From assembly GCF_014873755.1 (NCBI RefSeq), contig NZ_JADBEG010000001.1, positions 808,501 to 872,500 of the forward strand: a stretch of DNA of 64,000 nucleotides. Reading direction: 5' to 3'. Origin of the DNA: Amycolatopsis lexingtonensis. GTDB taxonomy: Bacteria; Actinomycetota; Actinomycetes; Mycobacteriales; Pseudonocardiaceae. This document shows, in pieces, positions 49,305-60,149 of the stretch (positions are counted from its first letter, which is position 1; each line of letters begins with the position of its first letter). Below the pieces are notes generated by a model. The model had not been told where the DNA came from. It saw only the letters and a program-made list of their open reading frames with translations, and searched no databases. A program made the translations under genes and the position numbers.

Positions 49305-50645
49305 TCAGAGCGTCCGGCAGGTGACGGCCGGGCGGCCGGCGTCGCTGCTCTGGGCCAGGGCGATGAAGCCGAACGTCGTCGTCGCGTTGGCGTTGAGTTT
49401 GGCGTTCCACGCCGCGTTGTCGACCGTGACGGTGGAGCCGTCCACGGTGTAGTCGCCGTTCCACAAGCCGGTGATGTGGTGGCCGTCCGGGAGGGACCAG
49501 CGGACGCTCCAGCCGGAGAGGTCCTCGCGGTGGTCGTTGCGGACGGTCACCTGCACCTGGTAGCCGCCCGGCCAGGAGTTCGTCACCTCGTAGCTGGCCG
49601 CGCAGCCGAGGTCGGCGGCGGTGGTCGGGGTGGGCGGCGGCGGTGAGGTGACCGGCGCGGCGACCACCGGTGCCGAGTCGGGCACCAGGGCCGTCCCGAT
49701 CAGCACCCCCGCCGCCAGCAGGACGGCGCCGGCCGCGACGGCCAGCACCAGTCGGCGCCGAGGCCGGCGGACGCGCAGCAGCCGCGTGCCCGTGCGCGGC
49801 CGGGGGCGCGGGGGCGGTAGCGGGCGGCCGTCGGTGACCGCCTCGAACAGCTGCTGGACCTCCGCCATCGACGGCCGCGCGGCCGGGTCGCGCTGGAGCA
49901 TACGGGTGAGGACCTCGGCGAGCGGGCCGTCGTGCCGGGGCGGCGTGACGTCTTCGCGGGCGACGCGCAGGAGGAGGGCGATCGCGTTGTCGTCGGTGCC
50001 GAACGGGGGCGTGCCTTCCAGCGCGCGGTAGAGCGTCGAGCCGAGGGAGAAGACGTCGGCGGGGAAGCCTGCCTCGCGGCCGTTGGCGACCTCGGGGGAG
50101 AGATAAGCGGGGGTGCCCGCGATGAACCCGCCGCCGGTCACGGTGCCTTCGCCGGTCGCCCGGGAGATGCCGAAGTCGGCGATCTTGGCGACGCCGTCCT
50201 CGCCGATGAGGACGTTCCCGGGCGTGACGTCCCGGTGCACGATGCCCTCGGCGTGCGCCGCGGCGAGCGCCGACGCGGTCTGCCTGCCGATGCGCGCGAC
50301 GTCTTCGGCGGGCAGGCACTCGCGGTCGAGCAGGATCTCGGCCAGGCTCCGCGACGGCAGGTACTCCATGACCAGGTACGGCTCGCCGTCCTGCTCGACG
50401 ACGTCGTGCACGGTGATGGCGTGCGGGTGCCGCAGGCGGGCGGTGAGCCGTGCTTCGCGCAGCGCGCGCTCGGCCGCCTGCTCCCCGGCGGCCTCCCCGA
50501 TGGCGGCGTCGTAGTCCAGCTGCTTGACCGCGACGACCCGGTCGAGCCGCTCGTCACGAGCCCGCCAGACGACGCCCATGGCGCCTTGGCCGATCCTCAT
50601 CGTCAGCCGGTAGCGCCCGGCGATCAGCTCTCCTGCGTCGGTCAC
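49305..50645 (-). CDS. Membrane Ser/Thr protein kinase with extracellular CBM2 module
   Basis: 446 residues from GTG 50645 behind GGGAGG. Kinase domain 10-270: ATP Lys41, HRDVTPGN with Asp139 and Asn144, DFG 157-159. One membrane helix (299-320), a Pro/Thr stalk, then residues 348-446 fit carbohydrate-binding family 2: starts at a Cys, NSWPGGYQVQVTVRN, LSGWSVRWSLPDG, LWNGDYTVDGSTVTV, ends near a Cys. CBM2 normally binds cellulose or chitin in secreted hydrolases. As a kinase ectodomain it would sense polysaccharide or cell wall. Converges with the sialidase gene, 9 bp apart. Confidence 0.92.
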   Translation of the reverse strand: MTDAGELIAGRYRLTMRIGQGAMGVVWRARDERLDRVVAVKQLDYDAAIGEAAGEQAAERALREARLTARLRHPHAITVHDVVEQDGEPYLVMEYLPSRSLAEILLDRECLPAEDVARIGRQTASALAAAHAEGIVHRDVTPGNVLIGEDGVAKIADFGISRATGEGTVTGGGFIAGTPAYLSPEVANGREAGFPADVFSLGSTLYRALEGTPPFGTDDNAIALLLRVAREDVTPPRHDGPLAEVLTRMLQRDPAARPSMAEVQQLFEAVTDGRPLPPPRPRPRTGTRLLRVRRPRRRLVLAVAAGAVLLAAGVLIGTALVPDSAPVVAAPVTSPPPPTPTTAADLGCAASYEVTNSWPGGYQVQVTVRNDHREDLSGWSVRWSLPDGHHITGLWNGDYTVDGSTVTVDNAAWNAKLNANATTTFGFIALAQSSDAGRPAVTCRTL

Positions 50646-50957
50646 GACGACCTCCCGGCCTTCCCCGGAACACACGGATGCGGGGAACGATCGGTTCGAG
50701 CTTATCGAGGTGCGGGAGGTGCCGCCGAGGAGCGGGCCCGGTTGCCGGATGCGGGCTGCCGCGGCCTTCCGGCCGATGCGCCGGTCGCGGCCAGTCGGCT
50801 GTGGCGCCGATGAACGGGCCTGGTTGCGGCGGGCGGGCGGCCCGGCATCGGCTGCCCGACCCGCTCGCCGGGATGCGGGCCCCGACGTGCGCACCCCGGC
50901 GCCGACCAGCGACTCCCGCGGCCCACCCACCGCCGAAGCAGCGGGCAGGCCGCGGTC

Positions 50958-51419
50958 TCACGCGCCCGGCCGGTGCAGCTGGTCCCAAGCCGGCACGTAC
51001 GGCGTGAACCTCAGCTTCATCCCGGCCTCCGCCGGCAGTTTGTCCGCCTTCCGCGCGTTGCAGCTGCGGGCCGCGCCGCCGCACGCCGCGACCGTGTTCA
51101 GCCACGACGTGCGCTCGCCGCCGCGGCTCAGCGGGACCACGTGGTCGATCGTCGTGGCGCGGGCGCCGCAGTACGCGCAGCGGTGGCCGTCGCGGGTGAG
51201 GACGCCGCGGCGGGACCAGCGCGGCGGCTGCGTATATCGCCACTTCATCACCACGTACCGCAGCAACCGCACGATCTTCGGGCGCGGGAACAAGCCGTAC
51301 GCGAGACCGTCTTCGGCCTCGTGGATCTCCGCGACGTGCCGCACCAGCATGCGGATCGCGTGCGGCACCGAAACCGTCTGGAGCGGTTCGTAACCGGCGT
51401 TCAGGACGAGCACCTTCAC
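50958..51419 (-). CDS. HNH endonuclease family protein
   Basis: 153 residues, GTG start. It begins VLVLNAGYEPLQTVSVPHAI as in a widespread actinobacterial HNH family; the nuclease core is CAYCG (zinc), TTIDHVVPLSRGG with the catalytic His, and a second Cys/Asn region (ACGGAARSCNARKADK). The biological role of this stand-alone family is unknown. Its ribosome site AGAGG lies within a 17-bp hairpin (51427-51466). Confidence 0.9.
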   Translation of the reverse strand: MKVLVLNAGYEPLQTVSVPHAIRMLVRHVAEIHEAEDGLAYGLFPRPKIVRLLRYVVMKWRYTQPPRWSRRGVLTRDGHRCAYCGARATTIDHVVPLSRGGERTSWLNTVAACGGAARSCNARKADKLPAEAGMKLRFTPYVPAWDQLHRPGA

Positions 51420-51426
51420 AACACAC

Positions 51427-51466
51427 CTCTTTCCTCTCGGCGAAAATCGTCGCCGAGGGGAAAGAG
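51427..51466 (-). promoter_or_regulatory. 17-bp hairpin covering the HNH ribosome-binding site
   Basis: Arms 51427-51443 and 51450-51466 pair with one G-T wobble around a 6-base loop. The HNH ribosome site (51430-51426, AGAGG) is part of the stem. It follows the esterase stop by 17 bp, so it may end esterase transcripts, or hold HNH translation off, or both. Confidence 0.6.
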
Positions 51467-51482
51467 CCGCGTCAATCGTGTT

Positions 51483-52409
51483 TCACCGCAGGGGATGCGC
51501 GCGGAAGAACCGCCAGATGACCGGCGTCGCGTCGATCACCGTCGGCGTGGCCGAGTCGTTGTTCGGCTGCGTGCTCGGCCAGACGTGCCCGGCGCCTTCG
51601 ACGCGGTAGTGCTCGAGCGCGCAGCCGAGCCACTTCTGCGCCACGACCCCGGGCACCGGCGTCCACGACACCGGCTCCGGGCGGCAACCGTCCCTTGTGG
51701 ACCAAGCCGCCAGCCAGTCCGGGATGGCAGGCAGGCCCTTGGCCGGGTTGCCGGCGTACGGGATCGTGGTGTCGGCGGTGCCGTGGAAGTCCAGCACCGG
51801 CACCGGGCGGCTCGGGTCGCACGCGCCGCCCTGCGGGTAGAACGCGCCCGACACCGGGGCGAACGCCGCGATCCGGCCCGCCAGGCGGCACGCCAGCACC
51901 CCGACGAACCCGCCGCCGTTGGACTTGCCCGCCGCGTAGATGCGCCCGGCGTCGACGCACAGCGTGCGCTGCAGCGAGTTCAGCAGGTCGCTGGTGAACA
52001 GGACGTCGTCGGCGGCGGCCGAGTAGGGCGCCCCGGTCCAAGCCGACTCGCCGTCCGTGCCGATCAGGCCCTGGGGGTACACCGAGATCGCGTCCAGCGC
52101 CGAGAAACCGGACAGCTCCTCCTGGTACTGGGACGTCCGCTTGTGCCCGTGGAACGACAGCACGAGCGGGTACGGCCGGTGGGCGTCGTAGCGGGCGGGC
52201 AGGTGGACGGTGTACTCGCGGTCCAGGCCGCCCGAGACGACGTGCCGGGTCGTCGTCGCCCCGGGCGGGATGCCGGGGGTGCGCCCGCAGCCGGTGGTGC
52301 GGACCGGGTGGTCGGCGACGCCCGCCGCGGCGGTGGGGGCGGCGAAGGCGGTGGTCAGGGCACAGGCCGCGGCGAACGCGGCGGCCCACCGGGGAAGGCG
52401 TCCGGGCAC
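51483..52409 (-). CDS. Secreted PHB-depolymerase-like / CE1 esterase
   Basis: 308 residues, GTG start behind AAGGAGG. Signal peptide to about residue 29. Alpha/beta hydrolase with oxyanion FHGHK, nucleophile Ser163 (GKSNGGG), HGTADTTIPYAGN with the Asp, and GAGHVWP with the His. Members cleave polyhydroxyalkanoate oligomers or feruloyl/acetyl esters on plant xylan. Substrate cannot be decided here; nearby carbohydrate genes slightly favour the second. Confidence 0.9.
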   Translation of the reverse strand: MPGRLPRWAAAFAAACALTTAFAAPTAAAGVADHPVRTTGCGRTPGIPPGATTTRHVVSGGLDREYTVHLPARYDAHRPYPLVLSFHGHKRTSQYQEELSGFSALDAISVYPQGLIGTDGESAWTGAPYSAAADDVLFTSDLLNSLQRTLCVDAGRIYAAGKSNGGGFVGVLACRLAGRIAAFAPVSGAFYPQGGACDPSRPVPVLDFHGTADTTIPYAGNPAKGLPAIPDWLAAWSTRDGCRPEPVSWTPVPGVVAQKWLGCALEHYRVEGAGHVWPSTQPNNDSATPTVIDATPVIWRFFRAHPLR

Positions 52410-52550
52410 TCGATCCTCCTTGATCGGCAGCGGGGCGTGGCCAGCATCACACCAGGTCGCGGGCCCTCCTACATTGCGTTCATAAAGTGCGCGGCCGGGC
52501 TCGGTAGGATCGACCCACCCTTCGGCCGAGAAAACCGGAAAGGACCGGAA

Positions 52551-54446
<1,896 letters not shown>

Positions 54447-54517
54447 CACCGGGGCCCGGGCGGGCCGCACCCGCCCGGGCCGTCAGGGTGCCGCATTGCC
54501 GGATCGGCGCGGCCGAC

Positions 54518-54570
54518 GTCTTGAATGAGTCATTCAGGTCCTCGGAGGTCCTGAATGACTCATTCAAGAC
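54518..54570. repeat. TGAATGA-type 21-bp perfect hairpin, copy 2
   Basis: Arms 54518-54538 and 54550-54570 are exact reverse complements with an 11-base loop, and equal the arms at 23681 except for the central C/G of the inner palindrome. Again in a convergent gap (htpG and GH76). Confidence 0.85.
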
Positions 54571-54581
54571 ACCGCAGGCGG

Positions 54582-56015
54582 TCACGGTGCCGCGTTCATC
54601 AGGTCCAGCGCGCTCTGCTGCCGGGCGGCGTCGGCCTGGTCGAACGGGCCCGCCCACAGCAGCCCGTACGCCTCGGCGCTGTTGCGGTCGTTCGCGTACG
54701 CCGAGTTCGCCTGGCGCTGCAGATAACCCGTGTACGGCCGATCCGCAAGGGCCGCGTTCAGCACCGCCAGGTCGCGGACGTACACCCCCTTGAACGTCGG
54801 GCCGTCCGCGCCGCCGCCACCCGCCGTCTCGCCCGGGTCGCGGAGGATGCCGCCCGGGTTGAGGGAGCCGTTCGTCGTCGACGCGTTCGCCATCGTGCGG
54901 GCTTTCGTCAGCAGCGCGGCGTCGCCGGTCGCGCGGTACAGCTCGGTCAACGCCGCCAGCGGCACGCCCTGGTTGTAACTCCAGACCGCCTGGCCGTTGT
55001 TCGCGCAGGCCGACGTCAGGCCGTCGTTGACCAGGTTCGAGCCGTTGATCATCCCGGAGCCCGCGAACCACGACCACCCCGCGCGGGCGCGCGCCAGGTA
55101 CACCGTGTCGCCCGGGATCCGGTTGTGCAGGGCCGCGTTCAGCTGGACGTACAGCGAGTTCGGGATCGCGTTCTTGTAGCCGCGGCTCGTGCTCCACCAG
55201 ACCCCGCCGCCGCAGACGCCGTCCCAGTAGGCGTACATGTGGTCCGCGTCGGCGCGGGCGGTGTTGAGGTACTTGCCGTCGCCGGTCAGGTCGTAGGCGT
55301 CGACCCACGCGAGGCCCCACCACCCGGTGTCGTCCAGGTAGTCGTTGCGGAACTGGCCGCCCTGTGCCGCGAGGTTCTTCGTGTACGTCGTGTCGATCGC
55401 GTACCGGTAGCTGCCCATGCCGCTGATCCGGACGTTGTCGATGATCGCGGTCAGGGCGTTGGCCGAGTTCCACCAGCCGGTGGTGTCGAACAGGCCGGTG
55501 CCGAGGTTGTACCGCTCCATCAGCGCGGTGGCGGCCGCGGTGCGGCGGTCCCACGCGTTCCACGTCGGGCGCGCCCAGCCGGTGCAGGCGATGCTCCCCG
55601 AACCGGCGGGCTGCCCGCAGGCGCGCAGCAGGCCGACGCCCTTGTTCGCCCAGTCGTCGGCGTTGTACATCAGGGTCCGCCAGCCGGTCGCGCCCGCCGG
55701 TGTCGCGGTGTCACCGAGCTTGCTGCCGCTCGCCCACGTCCGGCCGGCGTCGAACGAGCGGTCCAGCCAGACGTGGTCGCCGGCCGCACCGCCGGTGATC
55801 GCCGCCCAGCCCATGTCGTCGGCGTCGTCGAGGTGCAGCGAGAGCCGGCGTCCGCCGATGCTCGCCGAAGCGCCTTCGCGATCGCCGGGGGAGAGGGCGG
55901 GATCCCGGGCGTCGCAGTACTTGTCGCAGATCGTGGCCAGGGGAGCGACCGGCGACGGGGTCGGTGCCGGGGTGGCGGCCAGGACGAGGGTGAGCAGGGG
56001 AGCCAGGATGTGCAT
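54582..56015 (-). CDS. Secreted GH76 alpha-1,6-mannanase
   Basis: 477 residues. Short signal peptide (LLTLVLAATPAPTP). The GH76 catalytic pair is in DYLDDTGWWGLAW; supporting motifs are WWNSANALTAIIDN, GVWWSTSRGYKNAIPN and NQGVPLAALTELYRATGD. An N-terminal stretch (about 25-110: GGRRLSLHLDDADDMGWAAI) precedes it. Cleaves alpha-1,6-mannan backbones as in fungal cell wall or mycobacterial-type mannans. Monocistronic. Confidence 0.93.
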   Translation of the reverse strand: MHILAPLLTLVLAATPAPTPSPVAPLATICDKYCDARDPALSPGDREGASASIGGRRLSLHLDDADDMGWAAITGGAAGDHVWLDRSFDAGRTWASGSKLGDTATPAGATGWRTLMYNADDWANKGVGLLRACGQPAGSGSIACTGWARPTWNAWDRRTAAATALMERYNLGTGLFDTTGWWNSANALTAIIDNVRISGMGSYRYAIDTTYTKNLAAQGGQFRNDYLDDTGWWGLAWVDAYDLTGDGKYLNTARADADHMYAYWDGVCGGGVWWSTSRGYKNAIPNSLYVQLNAALHNRIPGDTVYLARARAGWSWFAGSGMINGSNLVNDGLTSACANNGQAVWSYNQGVPLAALTELYRATGDAALLTKARTMANASTTNGSLNPGGILRDPGETAGGGGADGPTFKGVYVRDLAVLNAALADRPYTGYLQRQANSAYANDRNSAEAYGLLWAGPFDQADAARQQSALDLMNAAP

Positions 56016-56108
56016 CGGTCACCTTCCGCGCTGAAGGGCGATGCTTTCCTTTGTAACAGGGAAAACCGGTTGGTCCAGTCCTTTGCGGGACAGGTTCCGG
56101 ACAGGAAT

Positions 56109-56723
56109 TCACGCCCGCCGGGAGCCGAGCAGGAGCAGGCACAGCACCGCGATCCCGGTGACGAGCCCGGCCACCAGCAGCATGGGGTCCAAGGTCGGCG
56201 ACGCGGCCGCGGTCGCCTGCTGGACGGCGGGCTGCTCCGGTGCGGGGGCGGCGGCGGTCGTGGTGACGGACGGCGAGGTGGTTCCCACCGAGGCCGCCGC
56301 CGCGCCGGACGTCGGGGTGGTCGCGGTGGTCCGGGCCGGCGCGGGCTTCGTCGCCACCGGCGTGCTCGCCGGCTTCGGCGGGGCCGTCGTGGCCGCGGGC
56401 AGGACCGTAACCGACGCCCGCATGTCCGGGTGCACCGAGCAGTAGTAGGCGTAGGTGCCCGGCTGCCGGAACGTGTAGCTCCAGCTTTGGCCCGCCGACA
56501 GCCGCGGGCTCCGGAACGCCACCGGCGCGCTCGTCGTGACGACGTCGTGCGGTGCGTCGTCGTGCTGCGTCCAGGTGACCGTGTCACCGACCCGGACGGT
56601 CAGCGAGGCGGGGGAGTAGGCGTAGCCCTGCATCATCACCTGCTGCGTCGCCGCGACCGCGGTGGCCGGGGCGGTCAAGAACAGCAGCAGGCCGGCGAGG
56701 ACCAGCGCGGCGGTCCGCCTCAT
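56109..56723 (-). CDS. Exported cupredoxin with C-terminal membrane anchor
   Basis: 204 residues. Signal peptide to about 25, plastocyanin-like domain with copper ligands His59 (APHDVV), Cys95, His98 and Met101 (YYCSVHPDM). Then a Thr/Pro/Ala linker and a C-terminal helix (MLLVAGLVTGIAVLCLLLLG) with basic tail. A type 1 copper electron carrier or copper buffer on the outer face of the membrane. Overlaps the YceI-like gene by ATGA. Confidence 0.92.
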   Translation of the reverse strand: MRRTAALVLAGLLLFLTAPATAVAATQQVMMQGYAYSPASLTVRVGDTVTWTQHDDAPHDVVTTSAPVAFRSPRLSAGQSWSYTFRQPGTYAYYCSVHPDMRASVTVLPAATTAPPKPASTPVATKPAPARTTATTPTSGAAAASVGTTSPSVTTTAAAPAPEQPAVQQATAAASPTLDPMLLVAGLVTGIAVLCLLLLGSRRA

Positions 56724-57175
56724 CGGACGAACTCGATCGCGATCTCGACGCGCAGCCGGCGGCGGGCGAGCAGCCGCGTGATCCGGCGCGCCCGGCGCGG
56801 CATGCGCTGGGACGGGAGCACGTGCCCGGCGGCCCAGACGACGACGCCGTCTTCGTCGCGGTGCCGGACGTCGCCGCGCAGGCTGACCTCGCGGCCGGCG
56901 ACGTGGCCCTCGACCACGAAGGGGTCCTCCGCGACTTCGTCGGCGGAGAAGGTGAGTTCGCCGCCGCGGAACACCCGGCCCAGTAACGGGATCCCGGTCC
57001 GCACCGAGCCGTCGAAGGTGACCGTGAGCGCCGAACCGGGGGTCCAGTGTCCCGCGGTCGCGGTGAGCCGGCCGCGGACGAGCGGCGGACGCGGGGAGAT
57101 CTCGATGACGCACCGGTCGCGGCGCAGGGTGTAGCCCGTCCCGGGCGGGGCGGGCAGGACGGCAGTGTCGGTCAT
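56720..57175 (-). CDS. YceI-like lipocalin-fold protein
   Basis: 151 residues from MTDTAVLP. Beta-rich pattern (LTVTFDGSVRTGIPLLGRVF; GGELTFSADEV; EVSLRGDVRHRDED) similar to YceI proteins, which bind isoprenoids such as quinones. No signal peptide. A basic C terminus (RRARRITRLLARRRLRVEI) is unusual. Lies between two cupredoxin genes, so an electron-donor quinone role is conceivable. Family call is moderate. Confidence 0.7.
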   Translation of the reverse strand: MTDTAVLPAPPGTGYTLRRDRCVIEISPRPPLVRGRLTATAGHWTPGSALTVTFDGSVRTGIPLLGRVFRGGELTFSADEVAEDPFVVEGHVAGREVSLRGDVRHRDEDGVVVWAAGHVLPSQRMPRRARRITRLLARRRLRVEIAIEFVR

Positions 57176-57238
57176 GGGGGAGTTCCTCCGGGAAGGGGGG
57201 GGCGGGTGGCCCGGCGCGAACCGGGCCACCCGCCGCGG

Positions 57239-58198
57239 TCAGCAGCTCGCCTGGTTCAGCAGCGGCGTGAGCACGGATTCGAGCCACACCGTGTGCGTCT
57301 TGACGTACTGGTCGAGGTTCAGCAGGTCGGTCACCTGCTGGCCCAGCGACGTCTCCAGGTGCGCGCTCTTGATGTGCGCGACGATCGGCGCGAGCGTGTC
57401 GGTGAGTACCTTCCCGCCCGATCCGTCGAACGCCGGGGCGAGCACGGTTTCCAGCCACACCGTGTGCGTCTTGATGTACTGGTCCAGGCTCAGGATGTCC
57501 TGCACCTGCTGCCCGGGAGAGGTCTCCAGGTGCGCGCTCTTGACGTGGTCGAGGATCGGCTGCAGGACCGCCTTCGGCACGCAGGAGCCGCCGGCCGGGG
57601 TGGACGGCATCGGCATCGAGTGGCTCGGCGCCGAGGTCGGGGCGGACGTCGGGGCCGAGGTCGGCGGGGCACTGGTCGGTGCCGAGCCGGTCACGGTGAC
57701 GGTCGCCTTCATGTCCGGGTGGATCGCGCAGTAGTAGGAGTAGGTCCCGGCTTGGGTGAAGGTGTGGCTGAAGGTCTGCCCCGTCTGCAGCGTCGGGGAC
57801 GTGAACTTCTCCGGGCCGTCGGTGACCACGATGTTGTGCGGGGCGGTGTCGTGGTTGGTCCACGTCACCGTGTCGCCGACGGCGATGGTCAGGCTCGCCG
57901 GGGAGAACTTGTACCCCATCGCTTCGACGGATTTCGCCGAGCCCGTGGCGGCGGCCGGCGCGGCCTGTTCCTGGGCGAGGCCCTGGTACAGCGGCACGGC
58001 GAGCGGGCTCTGCTTCGCCAGCGCCGCGAGGTCGACGTCCGCGGCTTGCGCCGGGGCCGCCTGCTCACTCGAGCCGCCGCGGAGCGTGGCGATGCTGAAC
58101 AACGCGACCGCCAGGGCGAGGATCGCCACGGCGACCGGCCAGTGCCGTCGGCGCCGCACCTCCTCCGGTTGCCCGGGGGAGACGTGGGGGTTGTCCAT
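57239..58198 (-). CDS. Membrane-anchored cupredoxin with duplicated His-containing C-terminal repeat
   Basis: 319 residues. One N-terminal helix (20-38), then a plastocyanin-like domain (88-170) with His121, Cys157, His160, Met163 as copper ligands. A Ser/Pro linker leads to two 41-residue repeats (214-254 and 271-312), each with HxKSAHLETS, GQQV, LDQY and KTHTVWLE; three His per repeat are conserved. The repeats look helical. I do not recognise them; a second metal site is plausible. Central gene of the copper cluster. Confidence 0.9.
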   Translation of the reverse strand: MDNPHVSPGQPEEVRRRRHWPVAVAILALAVALFSIATLRGGSSEQAAPAQAADVDLAALAKQSPLAVPLYQGLAQEQAAPAAATGSAKSVEAMGYKFSPASLTIAVGDTVTWTNHDTAPHNIVVTDGPEKFTSPTLQTGQTFSHTFTQAGTYSYYCAIHPDMKATVTVTGSAPTSAPPTSAPTSAPTSAPSHSMPMPSTPAGGSCVPKAVLQPILDHVKSAHLETSPGQQVQDILSLDQYIKTHTVWLETVLAPAFDGSGGKVLTDTLAPIVAHIKSAHLETSLGQQVTDLLNLDQYVKTHTVWLESVLTPLLNQASC

Positions 58199-58225
58199 TG
58201 AGGACTCCTTTCGCAGGGTGTGCGA

Positions 58226-59140
58226 TCAGCGGCCGGGGCTGGCCGTGACGAGGAAGCTCGCCGCGAGGAGAACCACGATGACGAGCGTGGTTTCGGCGGC
58301 GACGGAGTGGACGAACGGGCGGACGGTGCCGGCGTCCCCGCGCAGGACGACGGCGAAATCGAGGCGGCGGCCGACCCAGCTGCGGCTGGCTTGCGCGGCG
58401 AGGAGCACGACCGCGAGCACGCCGAGCTTGATCAGGAGGGTCTGTCCGTAGGCGGTGCCGAACACCCGGCCGATGCCGCCGAGGGTCTGCCACGCGAGCA
58501 CCACGCCCGCGGCGACCACCACGGCGACCGAGACCATCGCCAGTTTCGAATAGCGCGGGATCACCGTGGCGAGCTCTTCGGGATCGCGGCGGGCGAGGAC
58601 GCCGAACAGCAGCACGGCCAAGCCGCCGATCCACGCGGAAGCGCCCGCGAGGTGGGCGAAATCCGCGATCTGCGACAGCCACGGCCGGGTGCTCTCGGCC
58701 GCGTGGCCGGTGAGACCGGTGGTGCGAAGCAGTCCGAGCACGATCGCGCCGGCCGCGGCGCGCCAGGGCAACGCCGTCGCCGCGTCGCGGCCGCGCTGCA
58801 GCAGCCAGGCCAGCACGACCCCGCCGAGCAGCCACAGCAGGGCCCTGGCGAACCAGATCCGCCCGAACTGGCTGCCGAGGGCCTCACCGAGCAGGTCCAG
58901 CGCCAGGAAGTCCGCGGCTGGGCGTTGCGCCGCCCACGCGGCTTGCAGGCCGAGCCCGGCGAGGGTGCCCAGCAGGCCGAGGAGCCAGCCCGTCACCAGC
59001 ACCGACCGGGCGCCGCGGTGCCCGGCGCCGGCCGGCCAGAGCACGGCGAGGAACAGCAGCCCGCCGGCGAACAGCGTCAGGCCGGCGTAGTCGGTGGTGC
59101 GGGCGAGCACGTACCACGCCTTGACGGGATCCACGCTCAC
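58226..59140 (-). CDS. CopD-family copper resistance membrane protein
   Basis: 304 residues, eight or so membrane helices. Conserved HAAESTRPWLSQIADFAHLA and GASAWIGGL mark the CopD domain (PF05425), thought to move copper across the membrane with CopC. GTG start overlaps the upstream stop (GTGA). It lies 27 bp before the cupredoxin gene on the same strand. Confidence 0.92.
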   Translation of the reverse strand: MSVDPVKAWYVLARTTDYAGLTLFAGGLLFLAVLWPAGAGHRGARSVLVTGWLLGLLGTLAGLGLQAAWAAQRPAADFLALDLLGEALGSQFGRIWFARALLWLLGGVVLAWLLQRGRDAATALPWRAAAGAIVLGLLRTTGLTGHAAESTRPWLSQIADFAHLAGASAWIGGLAVLLFGVLARRDPEELATVIPRYSKLAMVSVAVVVAAGVVLAWQTLGGIGRVFGTAYGQTLLIKLGVLAVVLLAAQASRSWVGRRLDFAVVLRGDAGTVRPFVHSVAAETTLVIVVLLAASFLVTASPGR

Positions 59141-59748
59141 CGTCCACTCGGGACGGTCGAGGCCGGGATCCCGACCGCGGCGGCGGGCACCATGGCGGGT
59201 TCGAGAGCGCCGTCGGGCGTCCGGCAGTACCCCAGGACGAGCGCGCCGACGCCGTCCGGGCCGGTGACGCCGAGGCCGGTGGTGACGGCGCCCAGCACCG
59301 GCAGGCCGCCGACGGTGTCCAGGACCTGTTGCGCCGCACCGGGTTGGCACGCGGGGACGCCGGTGCCCGGTGGCGGTTCCGTTCGCGGTGGCGGGGTCGT
59401 CCCCGGTGGCGGTGCCGGGGTGCCGGGGTCGAGGGGCGGTGTCACCACGACGTCGCCGGGCGGGGTGGGCATCGGCATCGCCGGCTGATCGCCCGCCGGG
59501 ACCACCGGGTCCGCGGGGAGCGGGGAAACCGGGACGTCCGATGGCGGCAAGGCCGAGGGTAATGGTGTGGCGCCCGGGGTTTCGACCGTGGCCTGGTGTC
59601 CGCCGTCCGCGATCGGCGGTGGGGTGGCCGCGTCGGCGGCGCCGCCGGGGTGCAGTCCGATGCCGGACGCGTAGCCGACGACGACCACGACCGCGCCGGC
59701 CAGGCTCGCGGCGATGACGTGGTCGCGGCGCACTGCGAGACCTCGCAC
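59137..59748 (-). CDS. Anchored Pro-rich exported protein of the copper cluster
   Basis: 203 residues from GTG 59748 behind GGGAGG. One N-terminal helix (about 12-30, AASLAGAVVVVVGYASG), a long Pro-rich stretch (40-130), then a small domain with PACQPGAAQQVLDTVGGLPV and VLGYCRTPDG. Its two Cys could pair or bind metal. Family unknown. First gene of the minus-strand copper operon. Confidence 0.75.
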   Translation of the reverse strand: MRGLAVRRDHVIAASLAGAVVVVVGYASGIGLHPGGAADAATPPPIADGGHQATVETPGATPLPSALPPSDVPVSPLPADPVVPAGDQPAMPMPTPPGDVVVTPPLDPGTPAPPPGTTPPPRTEPPPGTGVPACQPGAAQQVLDTVGGLPVLGAVTTGLGVTGPDGVGALVLGYCRTPDGALEPAMVPAAAVGIPASTVPSGR

Positions 59749-60149
59749 GTTCGGTCCTCCCAAGAGCAGGAATCCGTTCGCCCGGAATGGAATGCGCCGG
59801 AATGCCGGAGCGGCCGGGGAACACGGGAATGTGGAGAGCAGAAAACCAGCAGCCCGGTTTCGAGGAGTGTTCTTCACGTGAAGCGCAGGTTAAGTTGGCC
59901 GGCCATTCGGCGGCCCGGCTCGGTGAGATGCTGCGCCGAACGCTCCGGAAACTGGACCAAACGGGTGACCGGGGTGGCTAACCCGTGGAGCAACCGTCCG
60001 TTTCGCCCAGTTCGCGGGAGCGGGTCCGCCGAGGCGGTGAGAATTGCTTAACGCAGTCGTTTCACGGTTCACCGTTGTGCGGCCGGACGAGATCACTACC
60101 GTTCCGTGACGCCCGCCTGTTCCGCGAATCCCGAGAACGCGAGGAAATC
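59749..60149. other. 401-bp divergent control region of the copper cluster
   Basis: No gene. It is less GC-rich than its surroundings, with A/T-containing stretches around 59820-59900 and 60050-60120. It must hold the promoters for the minus-strand cupredoxin/CopD operon and for copC. I found no clear CsoR-type palindrome. Confidence 0.6.

Noticed and set aside
54518..54570. TGACTCA/TGAGTCA cores as regulator-binding sites
   Set aside because: They resemble a eukaryotic AP-1 site only by chance; the hairpin symmetry and convergent position explain them better.
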